Source: Gammaproteobacteria bacterium | Lineage (GTDB): Bacteria > Pseudomonadota > Gammaproteobacteria > Ga0077554 > Ga007554 | Direction of reading: 5' to 3' | Assembly (NCBI GenBank): GCA_021731145.1 | Contig: JAKFXX010000044.1 | Location: forward strand, 1-38,905 | DNA length: 38,905 nt | In this document: positions 8,023-17,484 of the stretch, in pieces | How positions within the stretch are numbered: position 1 is the stretch's first letter | How the letters are laid out: the number at the start of each line of letters is the position of its first letter | Made by a program: the position numbers and the translations under genes | Notes under the pieces: generated by a model | Seen by the model: only the letters and a program-made list of their open reading frames with translations | Databases searched by the model: none | Told to the model about the DNA's origin: nothing

Positions 8023-8769
8023 TTAAATCAGCGGCAGCACATGCTCCAGCATGGTACGCACTTTATCCATGCCGGTTTTCACAGTGGCTTCGATATCTTC
8101 CATTTTAATGATATCCCCCTCGCCTCCCCGCCCGGCCGCCCAATTGACGACGACAGCGCAGGTTGCGTAGTGCAGGTCAAGTTCGCGCGCAAGCGCCGCC
8201 TCGGGCATGCCCGTCATGCCTACCATCGCGCAGCCGTCGCGCTCCATACGGTTGATTTCGGCAATTGTCTCAAGGCGTGGACCTTGGGTTACGCCATAGA
8301 CACCGTCCGTGCAGATATCGATTTTCCCGGATTTGCACCCTTGAATCAGAATGTTACGCAACGCTTCATCATAGGGATAGGTGAAGTCGATATGGGTAAC
8401 CTGGGTGAGCCCGTCTTCAAAGAAGGTGTTTTTGCGCGACCAGGTGTAGTCGATGATCTGATCGGGAATCGCCAGGCGGCCCGGCAGCATATCGTCACGG
8501 ATGCCGCCGACCGCCGCCACGGCGATCACTTTTTTGACGCCAGTATGCTGCAACGCCCACATATTGGCGCGATAATTGATTTTGTGGGGCGGGATGGTAT
8601 GGCCATAGCCATGCCGGGCAAGAAACACCACTTCCTTGCCGAACAATACGCCGTGGGTCAATGGGCCTGAGGCCTCGCCGTAGGGCGTGTGAACAACCTC
8701 ACGCCGGATGATTTCCAGGGATTTGATGGATGTTAATCCCGTGCCGCCAATGATCGCCAATTCAGTCAT
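8023..8769 (-). CDS. mtiP: S-methyl-5'-thioinosine phosphorylase
   Basis: 248 residues of the MTAP/PNP type-2 phosphorylase family. Phosphate- and ribose-site motifs are visible: GGTGL at the N-terminus, ARHGYGH, PPHKINYRAN and AAVGGI. Near the base site the sequence reads VVVNWAAG, with Asn where true methylthioadenosine phosphorylases have an Asp-rich DYD motif; Asn favours 6-oxopurines, so 5'-methylthioinosine (as in the Pseudomonas enzyme) is the more likely substrate. The reaction gives hypoxanthine and 5-methylthioribose-1-phosphate. The gene starts 18 nt after hpt, whose enzyme uses hypoxanthine, which fits this substrate choice. MTAP or PNP activity is the alternative. Confidence 0.85.
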   Translation of the reverse strand: MTELAIIGGTGLTSIKSLEIIRREVVHTPYGEASGPLTHGVLFGKEVVFLARHGYGHTIPPHKINYRANMWALQHTGVKKVIAVAAVGGIRDDMLPGRLAIPDQIIDYTWSRKNTFFEDGLTQVTHIDFTYPYDEALRNILIQGCKSGKIDICTDGVYGVTQGPRLETIAEINRMERDGCAMVGMTGMPEAALARELDLHYATCAVVVNWAAGRGGEGDIIKMEDIEATVKTGMDKVRTMLEHVLPLI

Positions 8770-8787
8770 GGGTATACGTTTACCAGT

Positions 8788-9345
8788 TTAAGAGTTATCA
8801 CCCGATACAGCATAGATGCCCGGGGCATTGCGAAAATAGCCCTTGTAATCCATGCCATACCCAAATACATAGCGGTCTTCCACATCAAGCCCTTTAAAAG
8901 TGGCTTGCAGTCCGTTCTTGCGGTCATGCAATTTTTCTACCAGTACCGCGGAATAAACCTCACGCGCGCCGGCGGCTTTACAAAAATCGATGATGGCGGC
9001 CAGTGTTACGCCCTCATCGAGGATATCGTCAATCAGCAGCACCACGCGATCTTCCAGCGAGCAGGAGGGTTTGACAATCCAGTGCAGTACGCCGCCCTGA
9101 GTGGCGCCACGATAGCGCGAGGCATGGATGTAGTCGATCTGCAAAGGGAAATCCAGACGCGGCAGCAACTCGCCCGCCGGAATCAACCCGCCTATCATTA
9201 CGCACAATGCCAAAGGATTGCTGTCTTTAAGTTTTGCAGTGATATCCGCAGCCATGCGATCAAGAGCGACGTCCACGTCATCACGTGACCAAAGCAGATC
9301 GGCCTTGGCGTACATCGCCTGCGCTTCTTGTAGAGTATTCGTCAT
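8788..9345 (-). CDS. hpt: Hypoxanthine-guanine phosphoribosyltransferase
   Basis: 185 residues from the ATG at 9345. This start is preferred to the longer reading from 9393 because the residues then begin MTNTLQEAQAMY as in the family and a TATAAT box at 9380-9385 would lie inside the longer version. The PRPP-binding motif LLIDDILDEGVTL is at residues 103-115, and YIHASRYRGAT is the flexible-loop region. The enzyme joins hypoxanthine or guanine to PRPP to give IMP or GMP in the cytoplasm. It sits directly upstream of mtiP, which supplies hypoxanthine, forming a two-gene salvage operon. The ribosome site is weak (GGGG about 13 nt upstream). Confidence 0.88.
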   Translation of the reverse strand: MTNTLQEAQAMYAKADLLWSRDDVDVALDRMAADITAKLKDSNPLALCVMIGGLIPAGELLPRLDFPLQIDYIHASRYRGATQGGVLHWIVKPSCSLEDRVVLLIDDILDEGVTLAAIIDFCKAAGAREVYSAVLVEKLHDRKNGLQATFKGLDVEDRYVFGYGMDYKGYFRNAPGIYAVSGDNS

Positions 9346-9379
9346 TATTAAAATTAAACCCCTGTTATTGTGACGGCGC

Positions 9380-9385
9380 ATTATA
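9380..9385 (-). promoter_or_regulatory. Candidate -10 box for hpt-mtiP
   Basis: A perfect TATAAT on the minus strand lies 35 nt upstream of the chosen hpt start. No convincing -35 hexamer is seen at 16-18 nt spacing (the region reads AT-poor with CGAATA nearest), so the call rests on the -10 alone. Confidence 0.4.
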
Positions 9386-9400
9386 GCGCGCAACCCGTTC

Positions 9401-10468
9401 CTATTCGATCACGCTGCTATTCGGCGTTGCAGGCAGCCTCGGCAACTCCTGTTTCGGAAATTCGCCGGTCAGGCTGTTGAGAAAGGCAGCAATGTCTTTC
9501 ACCTGCTGATCGGTAAGATCCTTATTCAATTGCGTCTTGCCCATCACGCGCACGGCCTCTTCCAGCGTTTTGACCGCACCGTTGTGAAAATAGGGCGCAG
9601 TTATGGCGACATTACGCAGGCCAGGCACGCGCCACATGCGCCGGTCGGTTTCGATACCCGTAACATTGTAACGGCCTATGTCGTCAGCGAGTTGATAGCG
9701 CTTTTCATATTCCGTGCCTGGATAATTGGGGAACAGCTCATAAAAACCCTCGCCCATCTGAAACGCCAATCCCGGCACCGGACCTGCAAGATTCACCCAA
9801 AAATGGCAGGAGACGCACTGCACTTTCTGAAACTCTTCCAGACCACGTTTGGCGTCCGGTGAAAGCGCTTTTTTATCACCACGCAGATAATGATCGTAGG
9901 CGCTATTGGGGGTTACCAAAGTACGTTCGTAACTGGAAATCGCCTTGGCGATATTGTCATAGGTGACCGGCTCCTTGCCGCCAAACACCCTGGAAAACTG
10001 GCTGCGATAACCAGGGATAACGGCGATGCGCGCCACGACGGTCTGCTCATCCGGCATTCCCATTTCGGTGGGACTCAGCAAGTGGCTTTTGACCTGCTCT
10101 TCCAGGCTGCGCGCGCGGCCATCACGGTATAGCACGGTGCTGAACGCCGCATTCCACACCGTGGGTGCCGAACGCGTTCCTGTCTTGCCGTTCACTCCCA
10201 CGGATACCGCGCGGCCATCATCACCGCCCGCCATCACGTTATGGCAGGCGTTGCAGGAGTGCGTACCCGTGAGCGACAAACGCACATCAAAATACAACTG
10301 TTTGCCCAGCGCCACCTTGGCGGGTGTCATGGGGTTGTCCTGCGGGATGGGCGGCTGTTTTGGCAAAGGCTGCAAGGCATTAAATGTGCCGGCCTGCGCG
10401 GACATGCCAACCAACATCATCAATCCGCCACCGGCCATCGCCGACAGCGCACGACGTACTACTTTCAT
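9401..10468 (-). CDS. Dihaem cytochrome c peroxidase
   Basis: 355 residues with a signal peptide (cleavage near SAQA, residue 26), so periplasmic. Two haem c sites are visible: CNACH at residues 72-76 (low-potential domain) and CVSCH at 218-222 (high-potential electron-accepting domain). Other family marks are the SAPTVWNAAF segment, SLEEQ, TEMGMP and the C-terminal WRVPGLRNVAITAPYFHNG. The enzyme reduces hydrogen peroxide with electrons from small cytochromes or cupredoxins. GAGGAG lies just upstream of the ATG at 10468. MauG-like relatives exist, but the SAPTVWNA region and length fit the CcpA/Ccp group better. It stands alone between hpt and prmB. Confidence 0.9.
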   Translation of the reverse strand: MKVVRRALSAMAGGGLMMLVGMSAQAGTFNALQPLPKQPPIPQDNPMTPAKVALGKQLYFDVRLSLTGTHSCNACHNVMAGGDDGRAVSVGVNGKTGTRSAPTVWNAAFSTVLYRDGRARSLEEQVKSHLLSPTEMGMPDEQTVVARIAVIPGYRSQFSRVFGGKEPVTYDNIAKAISSYERTLVTPNSAYDHYLRGDKKALSPDAKRGLEEFQKVQCVSCHFWVNLAGPVPGLAFQMGEGFYELFPNYPGTEYEKRYQLADDIGRYNVTGIETDRRMWRVPGLRNVAITAPYFHNGAVKTLEEAVRVMGKTQLNKDLTDQQVKDIAAFLNSLTGEFPKQELPRLPATPNSSVIE

Positions 10469-10522
10469 GGATACTCCTCTAGGTTTTTGGTCACAGGTTG
10501 AGTCAAGTGGAGCGGAGCCAGC

Positions 10523-11464
10523 CTACAATTCCAATCGCTTGCAGGCGGCGGAAAACACATCATGATATTGCCGCAGCATGTCGTACGTCAGCAGGAACAC
10601 GCCATGCCCGCCACGCTCAAACTCCAGCCACATGAACGGCACCTCGGGAAATGCCTGCGCCAGGGCTGTTTCAGCATTGCCAACTTCGACAACCAGGATG
10701 CCACCCGGCAGCAGGTAAGCTATCGCATCGCGCAGCAGGCGCACCACGATATCCAAGCCCTCCTCGCCCGCCACCAGCGCAAGCGCCGGTTCATGGTGAT
10801 ATTCCTCCGGCAATGCGGCCATTTCATGGACAGCGGCATAGGGGGGATTGCTGATAATCACCTCATATTTCCGGCCAGCCAGGGCGCTGAACAGGTCGGA
10901 TTCGATGGCGTGGACGCGCCCTTCCATGCCGTGACGATCAATATTGATATTAGCAACTTCCAAGGCATCCAGGGACACGTCCACGGCATCCACCTCGGCC
11001 TCCGGAAAGGCATGGGCGCAGGCGATGGCGATGCAGCCGCTGCCGGTACACAGGTCGAGAATACGCTCCACATGCGCGTGCTCCAGCCAGGGAGAAAAAC
11101 GCGCTTCAATCAACTCCGCCGTGGGCGAGCGGGGTATCAGCACCCGCTCGTCGACATAAAAACCCAGACCGGCAAACCAGGCCTCATGGGTAAGATACGG
11201 CGCGGGCAGGCGCTCGTTGACGCGCCGCCGCAGCAGATCGACAATGGTCCGCCTCTCCACCATGGTGAGATTGGATTGCATCAGTTCGGCGGGCAGCCCA
11301 TGCGGTAGATGCAGTGCGTGCAACACCAGAAAAAGGGCTTCGTCCACGGCATTGTCAGTACCATGCCCAAAAAACACGCCGGCCTCATTGAAAATGCTCG
11401 CCCCCCAGCGTACAAAATCCCGCAGGGTATGAAGTTGTTCGATTGCGTCGTGATCCGAATCCAT
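10523..11464 (-). CDS. prmB: Ribosomal protein uL3 N5-glutamine methyltransferase
   Basis: 313 residues. The SAM-binding motif [13 protein letters not shown] is at 136-148 and the N5-glutamine methyltransferase signature NPPY at 206-209. The PRSPTAELI segment at 111-119 distinguishes PrmB from PrmC, which usually reads PRPETE. It methylates a glutamine of ribosomal protein L3 during 50S assembly. Full length for the family. The 235-nt stretch to the divergent tamA has no further gene that I can support. Confidence 0.92.
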   Translation of the reverse strand: MDSDHDAIEQLHTLRDFVRWGASIFNEAGVFFGHGTDNAVDEALFLVLHALHLPHGLPAELMQSNLTMVERRTIVDLLRRRVNERLPAPYLTHEAWFAGLGFYVDERVLIPRSPTAELIEARFSPWLEHAHVERILDLCTGSGCIAIACAHAFPEAEVDAVDVSLDALEVANINIDRHGMEGRVHAIESDLFSALAGRKYEVIISNPPYAAVHEMAALPEEYHHEPALALVAGEEGLDIVVRLLRDAIAYLLPGGILVVEVGNAETALAQAFPEVPFMWLEFERGGHGVFLLTYDMLRQYHDVFSAACKRLEL

Positions 11465-11672
11465 TGAAGATAGTACCCGCCGTTCAGTGAGTGCGCATGA
11501 TACCTGATTCGCAGGCCGTTGAAAAACAACCTGTGTGGGGGAAGGGAGCGCTGAAAAGGCAACAGGCGGCCTTTTACGGCATCCTTTTAGCGCCGCCCAT
11601 TGCGCTCACGGTATACTATCTGGGTAAACCAAAGAGCCATACCAAGAACGGATGCCCTGATAATTAGGGGCG

Positions 11673-11697
11673 ACAGATTACAATGAACGACTGCTTA
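11673..11697 (+). repeat. Dispersed 25-nt repeat, copy 1 (upstream of tamA)
   Basis: This stretch matches 26241-26265 with one mismatch (ACAGATTACAATGAACGAC, then T or G, then GCTTA). It ends just before the tamA ATG at 11700. It encodes a five-codon frame MNDCL whose TAA overlaps that ATG. The second copy is in the nuoJ-nuoK spacer, in the same orientation on the plus strand. Confidence 0.7.
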
Positions 11698-11699
11698 TA

Positions 11700-13460
11700 A
11701 TGCTGAAACGCATATTGATTATTCTGCTGATGATTTTCATCAGCTATGCAAGCGTAGTCCGTGCGGCGGAAACCATAGAGGTTAAAATCGACGGTGTAGA
11801 GGGCGCCGTGCTTGAGAATGTACGCAAATTCCTGGGTATCGAGCAGCAGAAAAGCGACCCGGAGCTTTTCGAGGCACGCATACGGCGCCTGCACCGCAAT
11901 GCCACTGCCGAAATCAAGCAGGCGCTGGAGCCCTTTGGCTATTATGATCCGCAGGTCCGTTCCGAGCTTGTGCAGCAGACTGGCGGCTGGCTGGCAACTT
12001 ATCACATCGACCCTGGCACGCCAGTGCATGTGGAGAAAATTGATATTCAATTACTGGGGGAGGGTACGAAAGACGAAGCGTTCCAGAAGCTCATCGCCGA
12101 CTTCCCCCTGCACAAGGGCGACGTTCTCGAACATGCCAAATATGAGGCGGGCAAACGCGCCCTCCAGGCCCTCGCCGCCGAGCGCGGCTATCTGAACGCA
12201 CAACTTTCAAGACACGAGGTCAACGTTCAGCCCGATCAACACTCGGCTACTGTGACCCTTCATTTTGACACCGGACCGCGTTACAGCTTCGGCAAGGTAA
12301 GCTTTATTCAGCCAAGCGATCACGAAAAAACTTATTTAGATCCAAAATTCCTCGCGCGCTTTGTCCCTTTTGAACAAGGTGAACCATTTTCAACAAGCCG
12401 CCTGTTTACCCTGCAAAACATACTCAGTGACAGCGACTACTTCAACAGCGTGGATGCCAAGATACGCCGCGACCTTATCGAGAACCGTGAAATCCCCGTG
12501 GAGGTCATGCTGGAACCCCGCAACAAACACCGTTATACCTCCGGCCTTGGTTATGGCACGGACACCGGGATGCGCGGCAGTCTGGCCTGGGAAAACCGCC
12601 ACATCAACGACCAGGGGCATCGCCTTAGAACTGAACTCAGGCTCTCTGAAATCAAAAACAGTTTCATCGCCCGCTATCGCATCCCCACCCGAAACCCACG
12701 CACCGACCGCATCGAACTCACTGCCGGCTGGCTGGAGAACAATCCTCAAACCAGCCGGAGCGAGATCGCCCTGATCGGCGCCAGCCACACGCTGCTCAGG
12801 GGCAGCGGCTGGCTTGAAACGGTATACGTCAATTATCAGGCCGAAGCCTACACTGTCGGTAGCGATAGCGGCCAGAGCAAATTATTGTTGCCGGGCATCA
12901 GTTGGGCGCGCGTCGATGCCGACAGCCGTATTTACACGCGGGACGGCACCCGGCTGTTGATCGATATCAGGGGAACTCATCCGGCATTGGGTTCGGATAC
13001 CCAGTTCTTGCAAATGCGGCTGCAAGGCAAGCTGATTCGCCCGCTCGGAGAAAATGGCCGTGTCATCCTGCGCGGTGATGCAGGTATCAGCCGCGTCGGT
13101 GATTTTGCCAAGCTGCCCGCCTCGCTACGCTTCTTCAGCGGCGGTGACCAAAGCGTGCGCGGTTACGGCTACAACACCCTGGGGCCACGGGATGCGGCCA
13201 GCAATCGGGTTATCGGTGGCGAACAACTGTTGGTTGGCAGTACCGAATATGAATATTCGTGGACAGACAAATGGAGCAGCGCTGCCTTTTTCGATATCGG
13301 AAACGCCCTGGATAATTGGGCAGACAAACTCAAACAAGGTGCGGGCGTGGGTGTGCGCTGGAAAACCCCTATTGGCCTGATCCGCTTTGATCTGGCCTGG
13401 GCGGTGAGCGAACCAAACAACCCCATGAAATTTCATCTTGTGATCGGCCCCGACCTATGA
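11700..13460 (+). CDS. tamA: TamA, outer-membrane assembly factor of the Omp85 family
   Basis: 586 residues. Residues 1-23 form a signal peptide (cleavage near VVRAA). Residues 25-270 form the POTRA domains (VKIDGVEGAVLENVRKFL; ALEPFGYYDPQV; LAAERGYLNAQL, all typical of TamA). Residues about 275-586 form the 16-strand barrel, with SGGDQSVRGYGY as the Omp85 lid motif (VRGY) and a C-terminal strand FHLVIGPDL. TamA works with TamB in inserting autotransporters and other proteins or in lipid transport across the periplasm. No clear Shine-Dalgarno precedes the ATG; a five-codon frame ends on it. tamB starts in its last codons (ATGA overlap). Confidence 0.93.
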   Translation: MLKRILIILLMIFISYASVVRAAETIEVKIDGVEGAVLENVRKFLGIEQQKSDPELFEARIRRLHRNATAEIKQALEPFGYYDPQVRSELVQQTGGWLATYHIDPGTPVHVEKIDIQLLGEGTKDEAFQKLIADFPLHKGDVLEHAKYEAGKRALQALAAERGYLNAQLSRHEVNVQPDQHSATVTLHFDTGPRYSFGKVSFIQPSDHEKTYLDPKFLARFVPFEQGEPFSTSRLFTLQNILSDSDYFNSVDAKIRRDLIENREIPVEVMLEPRNKHRYTSGLGYGTDTGMRGSLAWENRHINDQGHRLRTELRLSEIKNSFIARYRIPTRNPRTDRIELTAGWLENNPQTSRSEIALIGASHTLLRGSGWLETVYVNYQAEAYTVGSDSGQSKLLLPGISWARVDADSRIYTRDGTRLLIDIRGTHPALGSDTQFLQMRLQGKLIRPLGENGRVILRGDAGISRVGDFAKLPASLRFFSGGDQSVRGYGYNTLGPRDAASNRVIGGEQLLVGSTEYEYSWTDKWSSAAFFDIGNALDNWADKLKQGAGVGVRWKTPIGLIRFDLAWAVSEPNNPMKFHLVIGPDL

Positions 13461-16400
13461 GCGACGCTGAAAATTCCGGGGTGGATTCCACCTCTGAAAC
13501 CAAGCGGCGCAAACTGCCGTGGATCTTATTGCTGGCGCTGATAATCATTACCCTTGCCGGTACGGCAGCTTTCGTGGCCACCACCGAAACCGGATTGAAA
13601 TGGATGTTCGATCTGGCTGCGCGCAACATCCCTGGCGAATTACGGGTGGAGCGCCTTGAGGGACGGCTGATTGATTCCGTCTCCATGCATGGGCTGCGCT
13701 ATAAAACCAAAGATACCCGTACCACCGTAGCCATTGATGACATCAAGCTGGAGATACGGCCTGTTGCCTTGTTCTACGAACAACTGCATATCACCAGGCT
13801 GAATATCACAGGAGTAAAGTATACCCAGCTAAAAAGCCCGGAACCGCTGAAAAAACTGCCGGATATCCGGCTGCCACTTGGCATAACGCTGGACAAGGCA
13901 AGTATCAACAAAATCACGGTCAATCTGCCGGACAGCGGGCTCTCCTACCCCATTGAGAACATCACCCTGACCGCTAGATTCCGCCGCCAGCGCCTGCATA
14001 TCGACAACTTCGACATGCGATCCCCCCTCCTCCATGCCACCCTGCGCGGCACGGTAAAGCCGCAGGGTGATTACCCTCTGAATGCACGTATCCTGTGGGC
14101 GGCGACACCGAAGGAATACAGCGCCTTCTCGGGAGAAACCACCGTCAAAGGGAACATCCTCGATGAACTCAGCGCCACGACGGATATCGTCGCACCCTTC
14201 AAGGCAGCGCTGCACGGAACTGTCACCGGCCTGCTGGCGGAAATGCAGTGGCAAGTCGGCCTTGAGCTGGATGAATTTAACGCGCCGAATGTCAATTCAC
14301 GCTGGCCGCAACTGGATGTTGCCGGAAAGATCCGTGCCGACGGCGACCGCAGCCATGCCAACGTGCAAAGCACGCTGCGTATCAAACAAAACCAATACGC
14401 CGTGGACACCCATCTTCATGCACGCTATGAAGATAAAAAAATACAGATCCGCGAACTGACGCTAGCCCTGCTGGATCAGCCCGCCCGCATCATCGCCCAA
14501 GGCACTGTCACCGGCGACCTGATCAAAGATCCACGGCTTCGCCTGACAGGAAAGTGGCGCTCGCTCGCCTGGCCGTTATCTGGAGAAACAGCCATCGGCA
14601 GCGAATGGGGGAATTACACATTTTCCGGCAACCCTGAAAAATATAAGCTGACATTCGACGCGGTGCTGACAGGAAGGAATATCCCGCCAGGGCACTGGAT
14701 CGCGGCTGGAGAGGGCAACCGTACCAGTCTCAAGCTGGCTGACATACACGGCAACATCCTGGACGGCAAGGTCGCAGGCCACGGAGCGCTTGCATGGAAA
14801 CCGCAGATCGCATGGGACTTTGATGTCAGAGGCGGCGACCTGAATCCCGGGCAGCAGTGGCCACAATGGCCGGGACGGCTTGCTCTACAAACCCGGATCA
14901 GTGGCGCACGAACTGAGGGAGATATCGTCACTTCACTGGAAATCAACCGGCTTAATGGACAACTACGTGACATCCCGCTAGACGGTTCAGCGTTTCTGAT
15001 CGCAAGCAAGGATGGCTATGAATTGCCGCACCTTAATGTAACTTCCGGTTCGGCAATCCTCATAGCTTCAGGTCGACTGGACGATAAATGGGATCTGCGC
15101 TGGAAGCTGGATGTTCAGGATCTTGGAAGAGCGCTCGCCGCCCAAGGCATAACAAGCAGCGGCACAGCGCATGGCAGCGGTAGCCTATCCGGGCCACTGC
15201 ACACGCCGCGCATCGCTGCCGTTCTCAATGGAAAAGATCTGGCATTTAATGAACATCGCGCCGTCAGTCTGCATGTAAGCACGGATGTAGACATGCAGGA
15301 TCAACTGCCTTCGCAACTTAATCTGCGCGCCACCGGGCTGCGCATTGGCACTCAACTTATCGACTCCGTCATCATCGACGGCACTGGTCGGGCTACGCGA
15401 CACGAATTAAATGCCACACTCAACATGCCGCAAGAGTCGCTGGTTCTGCACGCCCAGGGTGGCCTTGTTTCCCAAGACATGGGGGAACAGAACATCGTCT
15501 GGAAGGGCATCCTCACCCGCGCCGACGCCTCGTCTCAAGCTTTCGGGCGCTGGAGCCTGGCCGCCCCCGGCCCCCTTACGGTTGCCAAAGACAACGCACA
15601 GCTTGGGCCATGGTGCTGGAATCAGACTGTGTCCCAAGTCTGCATCGATGCCAACCAGCAGAGCAACAGCGGCTGGCAAGGCAACGCACAGGGCAAAAAC
15701 CTGCCCATGGTCTGGTTCAAGCCTCTGCTCCCGCCCAATGCCGCACTGTCCGGCGCCTTCGACGCCTCCCTTTTGGGACATTACAGTCCCGCTGGCGATG
15801 CACATGGATGTGCGAGTGCCGCAGGCGCAGGATGCGCAGGAGCGGCCCTGCTGACCGGCGAGGGCAAATTCATCCCCACCCCAGGAAGCATCGTCTACCC
15901 GCTCGGTCCGGAGCAGGAGCTCGTCCTTGCCTATACCGACGGTAGCCTGGAAGCCAGCCTGGGGCCAGATACCTTGAACACACGGGCTAAATTAACACTG
16001 CTCGACAGGGGCACCGCAGAGGGCACGCTCACCCTGCCCCGCTCGGGCTTGCTTGGGGCACTCAAAAATCCAGCGTCGACCATATCCCAGCTCACCGGAC
16101 AAGTAAACGCGGAAATCCACCAGCTTGATTTGCTGCCCGACCTGCTGCCAGGAGTAGAAAACACCCAAGGCAAAGTCAGCATCGCGCTTGCTTTGACCGG
16201 CACGATGGATAAACCACGCTTCACAGGCGAAGCGAAACTCGAACAAGGTACGGCATTGGTACCACGCTTCGGCCTGCGCTTGCGCGACATCCAGATGTTC
16301 CTCACCGGCAATGACGAAAGCAGTCTCACGCTCAAAGGACAAGTCCGCTCCGGTGACGGCGTGCTGCAACTGGCTGGACAGGCGCAACCCGATGCGCAAC

Positions 16401-17455
16401 GAAAGTGGGGAGCGAATCTGACGGTTAAAGGTGAACATTTCGAAGCAGTCAGAACGCCGGAGATCAAGGCAAATGTCTCGCCCGATCTCACCATCAAGAT
16501 CGAACAACACAAAATTGACGTCAATGGCAACCTGCTCATCCCGGAAGCCAACATCGAGCTGCGTGACCTAAGCACTGCTGTGCGACCCTCGGAGGATGTC
16601 ATCGTCGAAAAGGCAGGCGAAGTGGAAACCCGCGCAAGCCGCTGGGAAATCAGCAGCCTGATTGGCCTCGAACTCGGCGACCAGGTGAAATTTAAGGGAT
16701 TCGGCCTCAGCGGACGCTTCACCGGTGATATCGCCCTGATAGACATCCCGCGACAGCTCACGACCGCCCTGGGCGAAATACGTATCGAAGACGGTGGCCA
16801 ATACAGCGCCTTTAACCAAAAGCTCATCGTACAAAAGGGAGGACGGCTCACATTCGCCGGTGGCCCACTCAACAATCCTGGGGTGGATGCACGCGCCATA
16901 CGCCAAATTCCGCAGATTGGCGTATCCACCCCCATCACCGTCGGACTCAACGTGCGCGGCACATTGCAAAGCCCAGTTTTATCCGCATTCTCCGAACCGG
17001 CCATGCCGGAGGCCGATGCCCTATCCTATTTATTATTAGGCCGCCCCATGAGACAAGCCTCCGCCGCCGAGGGTCAACAGCTATCAAGCGCCGCACTGGG
17101 ATTAGGGCTGGCCGGCGGTGAAATGCTTGCCCAGAAGATCGGCAAGGCCTTCGGCATCGAGGAGGTACGCATGGAGACAAGAGTCTCCCCCGTCGTCGGC
17201 TCCACCACACTTCCAGGCGCTCTTCCAAGCACTGTACCGGGAGCCGTACCAGGCGCCGCGTCAGCCACAGCAGGTGCCGCCCTCGTACTTGGCAAATATC
17301 TAACACCCAGGCTTTATATAAGCTATGGCGTCGGCGTAGTTGATAGACTCCAAACCCTGCGCCTGCGTTATCAACTCAGCCGCCGCTGGACACTTGAGGC
17401 AGAAAGCGGGTTATACAGCGGCGCCGACCTGCTCTACAACCTTGAGAGAAAATAA
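13457..17455 (+). CDS. tamB: TamB, translocation and assembly module (AsmA/DUF490 family)
   Basis: 1332 residues. A single N-terminal membrane anchor lies at about 19-44 (LPWILLLALIIITLAG), followed by a very long beta-rich periplasmic region and the conserved C-terminal TamB domain (DALSYLLLGRP, GLAGGEMLAQKIG, YISYGVGVVDRLQTLRLRYQL). Members of this family form a long hydrophobic groove bridging the inner membrane to TamA and are implicated in phospholipid transport. The start overlaps the tamA stop as ATGA, so the pair is co-translated. A cysteine-bearing insertion at about 770-790 (CASAAGAGCAGA) is unusual and Ala/Gly-rich. The stop at 17455 is followed by an imperfect hairpin at 17457-17491 facing the convergent methyltransferase gene. 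Confidence 0.93.
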   Translation: MSDAENSGVDSTSETKRRKLPWILLLALIIITLAGTAAFVATTETGLKWMFDLAARNIPGELRVERLEGRLIDSVSMHGLRYKTKDTRTTVAIDDIKLEIRPVALFYEQLHITRLNITGVKYTQLKSPEPLKKLPDIRLPLGITLDKASINKITVNLPDSGLSYPIENITLTARFRRQRLHIDNFDMRSPLLHATLRGTVKPQGDYPLNARILWAATPKEYSAFSGETTVKGNILDELSATTDIVAPFKAALHGTVTGLLAEMQWQVGLELDEFNAPNVNSRWPQLDVAGKIRADGDRSHANVQSTLRIKQNQYAVDTHLHARYEDKKIQIRELTLALLDQPARIIAQGTVTGDLIKDPRLRLTGKWRSLAWPLSGETAIGSEWGNYTFSGNPEKYKLTFDAVLTGRNIPPGHWIAAGEGNRTSLKLADIHGNILDGKVAGHGALAWKPQIAWDFDVRGGDLNPGQQWPQWPGRLALQTRISGARTEGDIVTSLEINRLNGQLRDIPLDGSAFLIASKDGYELPHLNVTSGSAILIASGRLDDKWDLRWKLDVQDLGRALAAQGITSSGTAHGSGSLSGPLHTPRIAAVLNGKDLAFNEHRAVSLHVSTDVDMQDQLPSQLNLRATGLRIGTQLIDSVIIDGTGRATRHELNATLNMPQESLVLHAQGGLVSQDMGEQNIVWKGILTRADASSQAFGRWSLAAPGPLTVAKDNAQLGPWCWNQTVSQVCIDANQQSNSGWQGNAQGKNLPMVWFKPLLPPNAALSGAFDASLLGHYSPAGDAHGCASAAGAGCAGAALLTGEGKFIPTPGSIVYPLGPEQELVLAYTDGSLEASLGPDTLNTRAKLTLLDRGTAEGTLTLPRSGLLGALKNPASTISQLTGQVNAEIHQLDLLPDLLPGVENTQGKVSIALALTGTMDKPRFTGEAKLEQGTALVPRFGLRLRDIQMFLTGNDESSLTLKGQVRSGDGVLQLAGQAQPDAQRKWGANLTVKGEHFEAVRTPEIKANVSPDLTIKIEQHKIDVNGNLLIPEANIELRDLSTAVRPSEDVIVEKAGEVETRASRWEISSLIGLELGDQVKFKGFGLSGRFTGDIALIDIPRQLTTALGEIRIEDGGQYSAFNQKLIVQKGGRLTFAGGPLNNPGVDARAIRQIPQIGVSTPITVGLNVRGTLQSPVLSAFSEPAMPEADALSYLLLGRPMRQASAAEGQQLSSAALGLGLAGGEMLAQKIGKAFGIEEVRMETRVSPVVGSTTLPGALPSTVPGAVPGAASATAGAALVLGKYLTPRLYISYGVGVVDRLQTLRLRYQLSRRWTLEAESGLYSGADLLYNLERK

Positions 17456-17484
17456 CCCGGTGCGAGCATAATGAAACACTCGGA

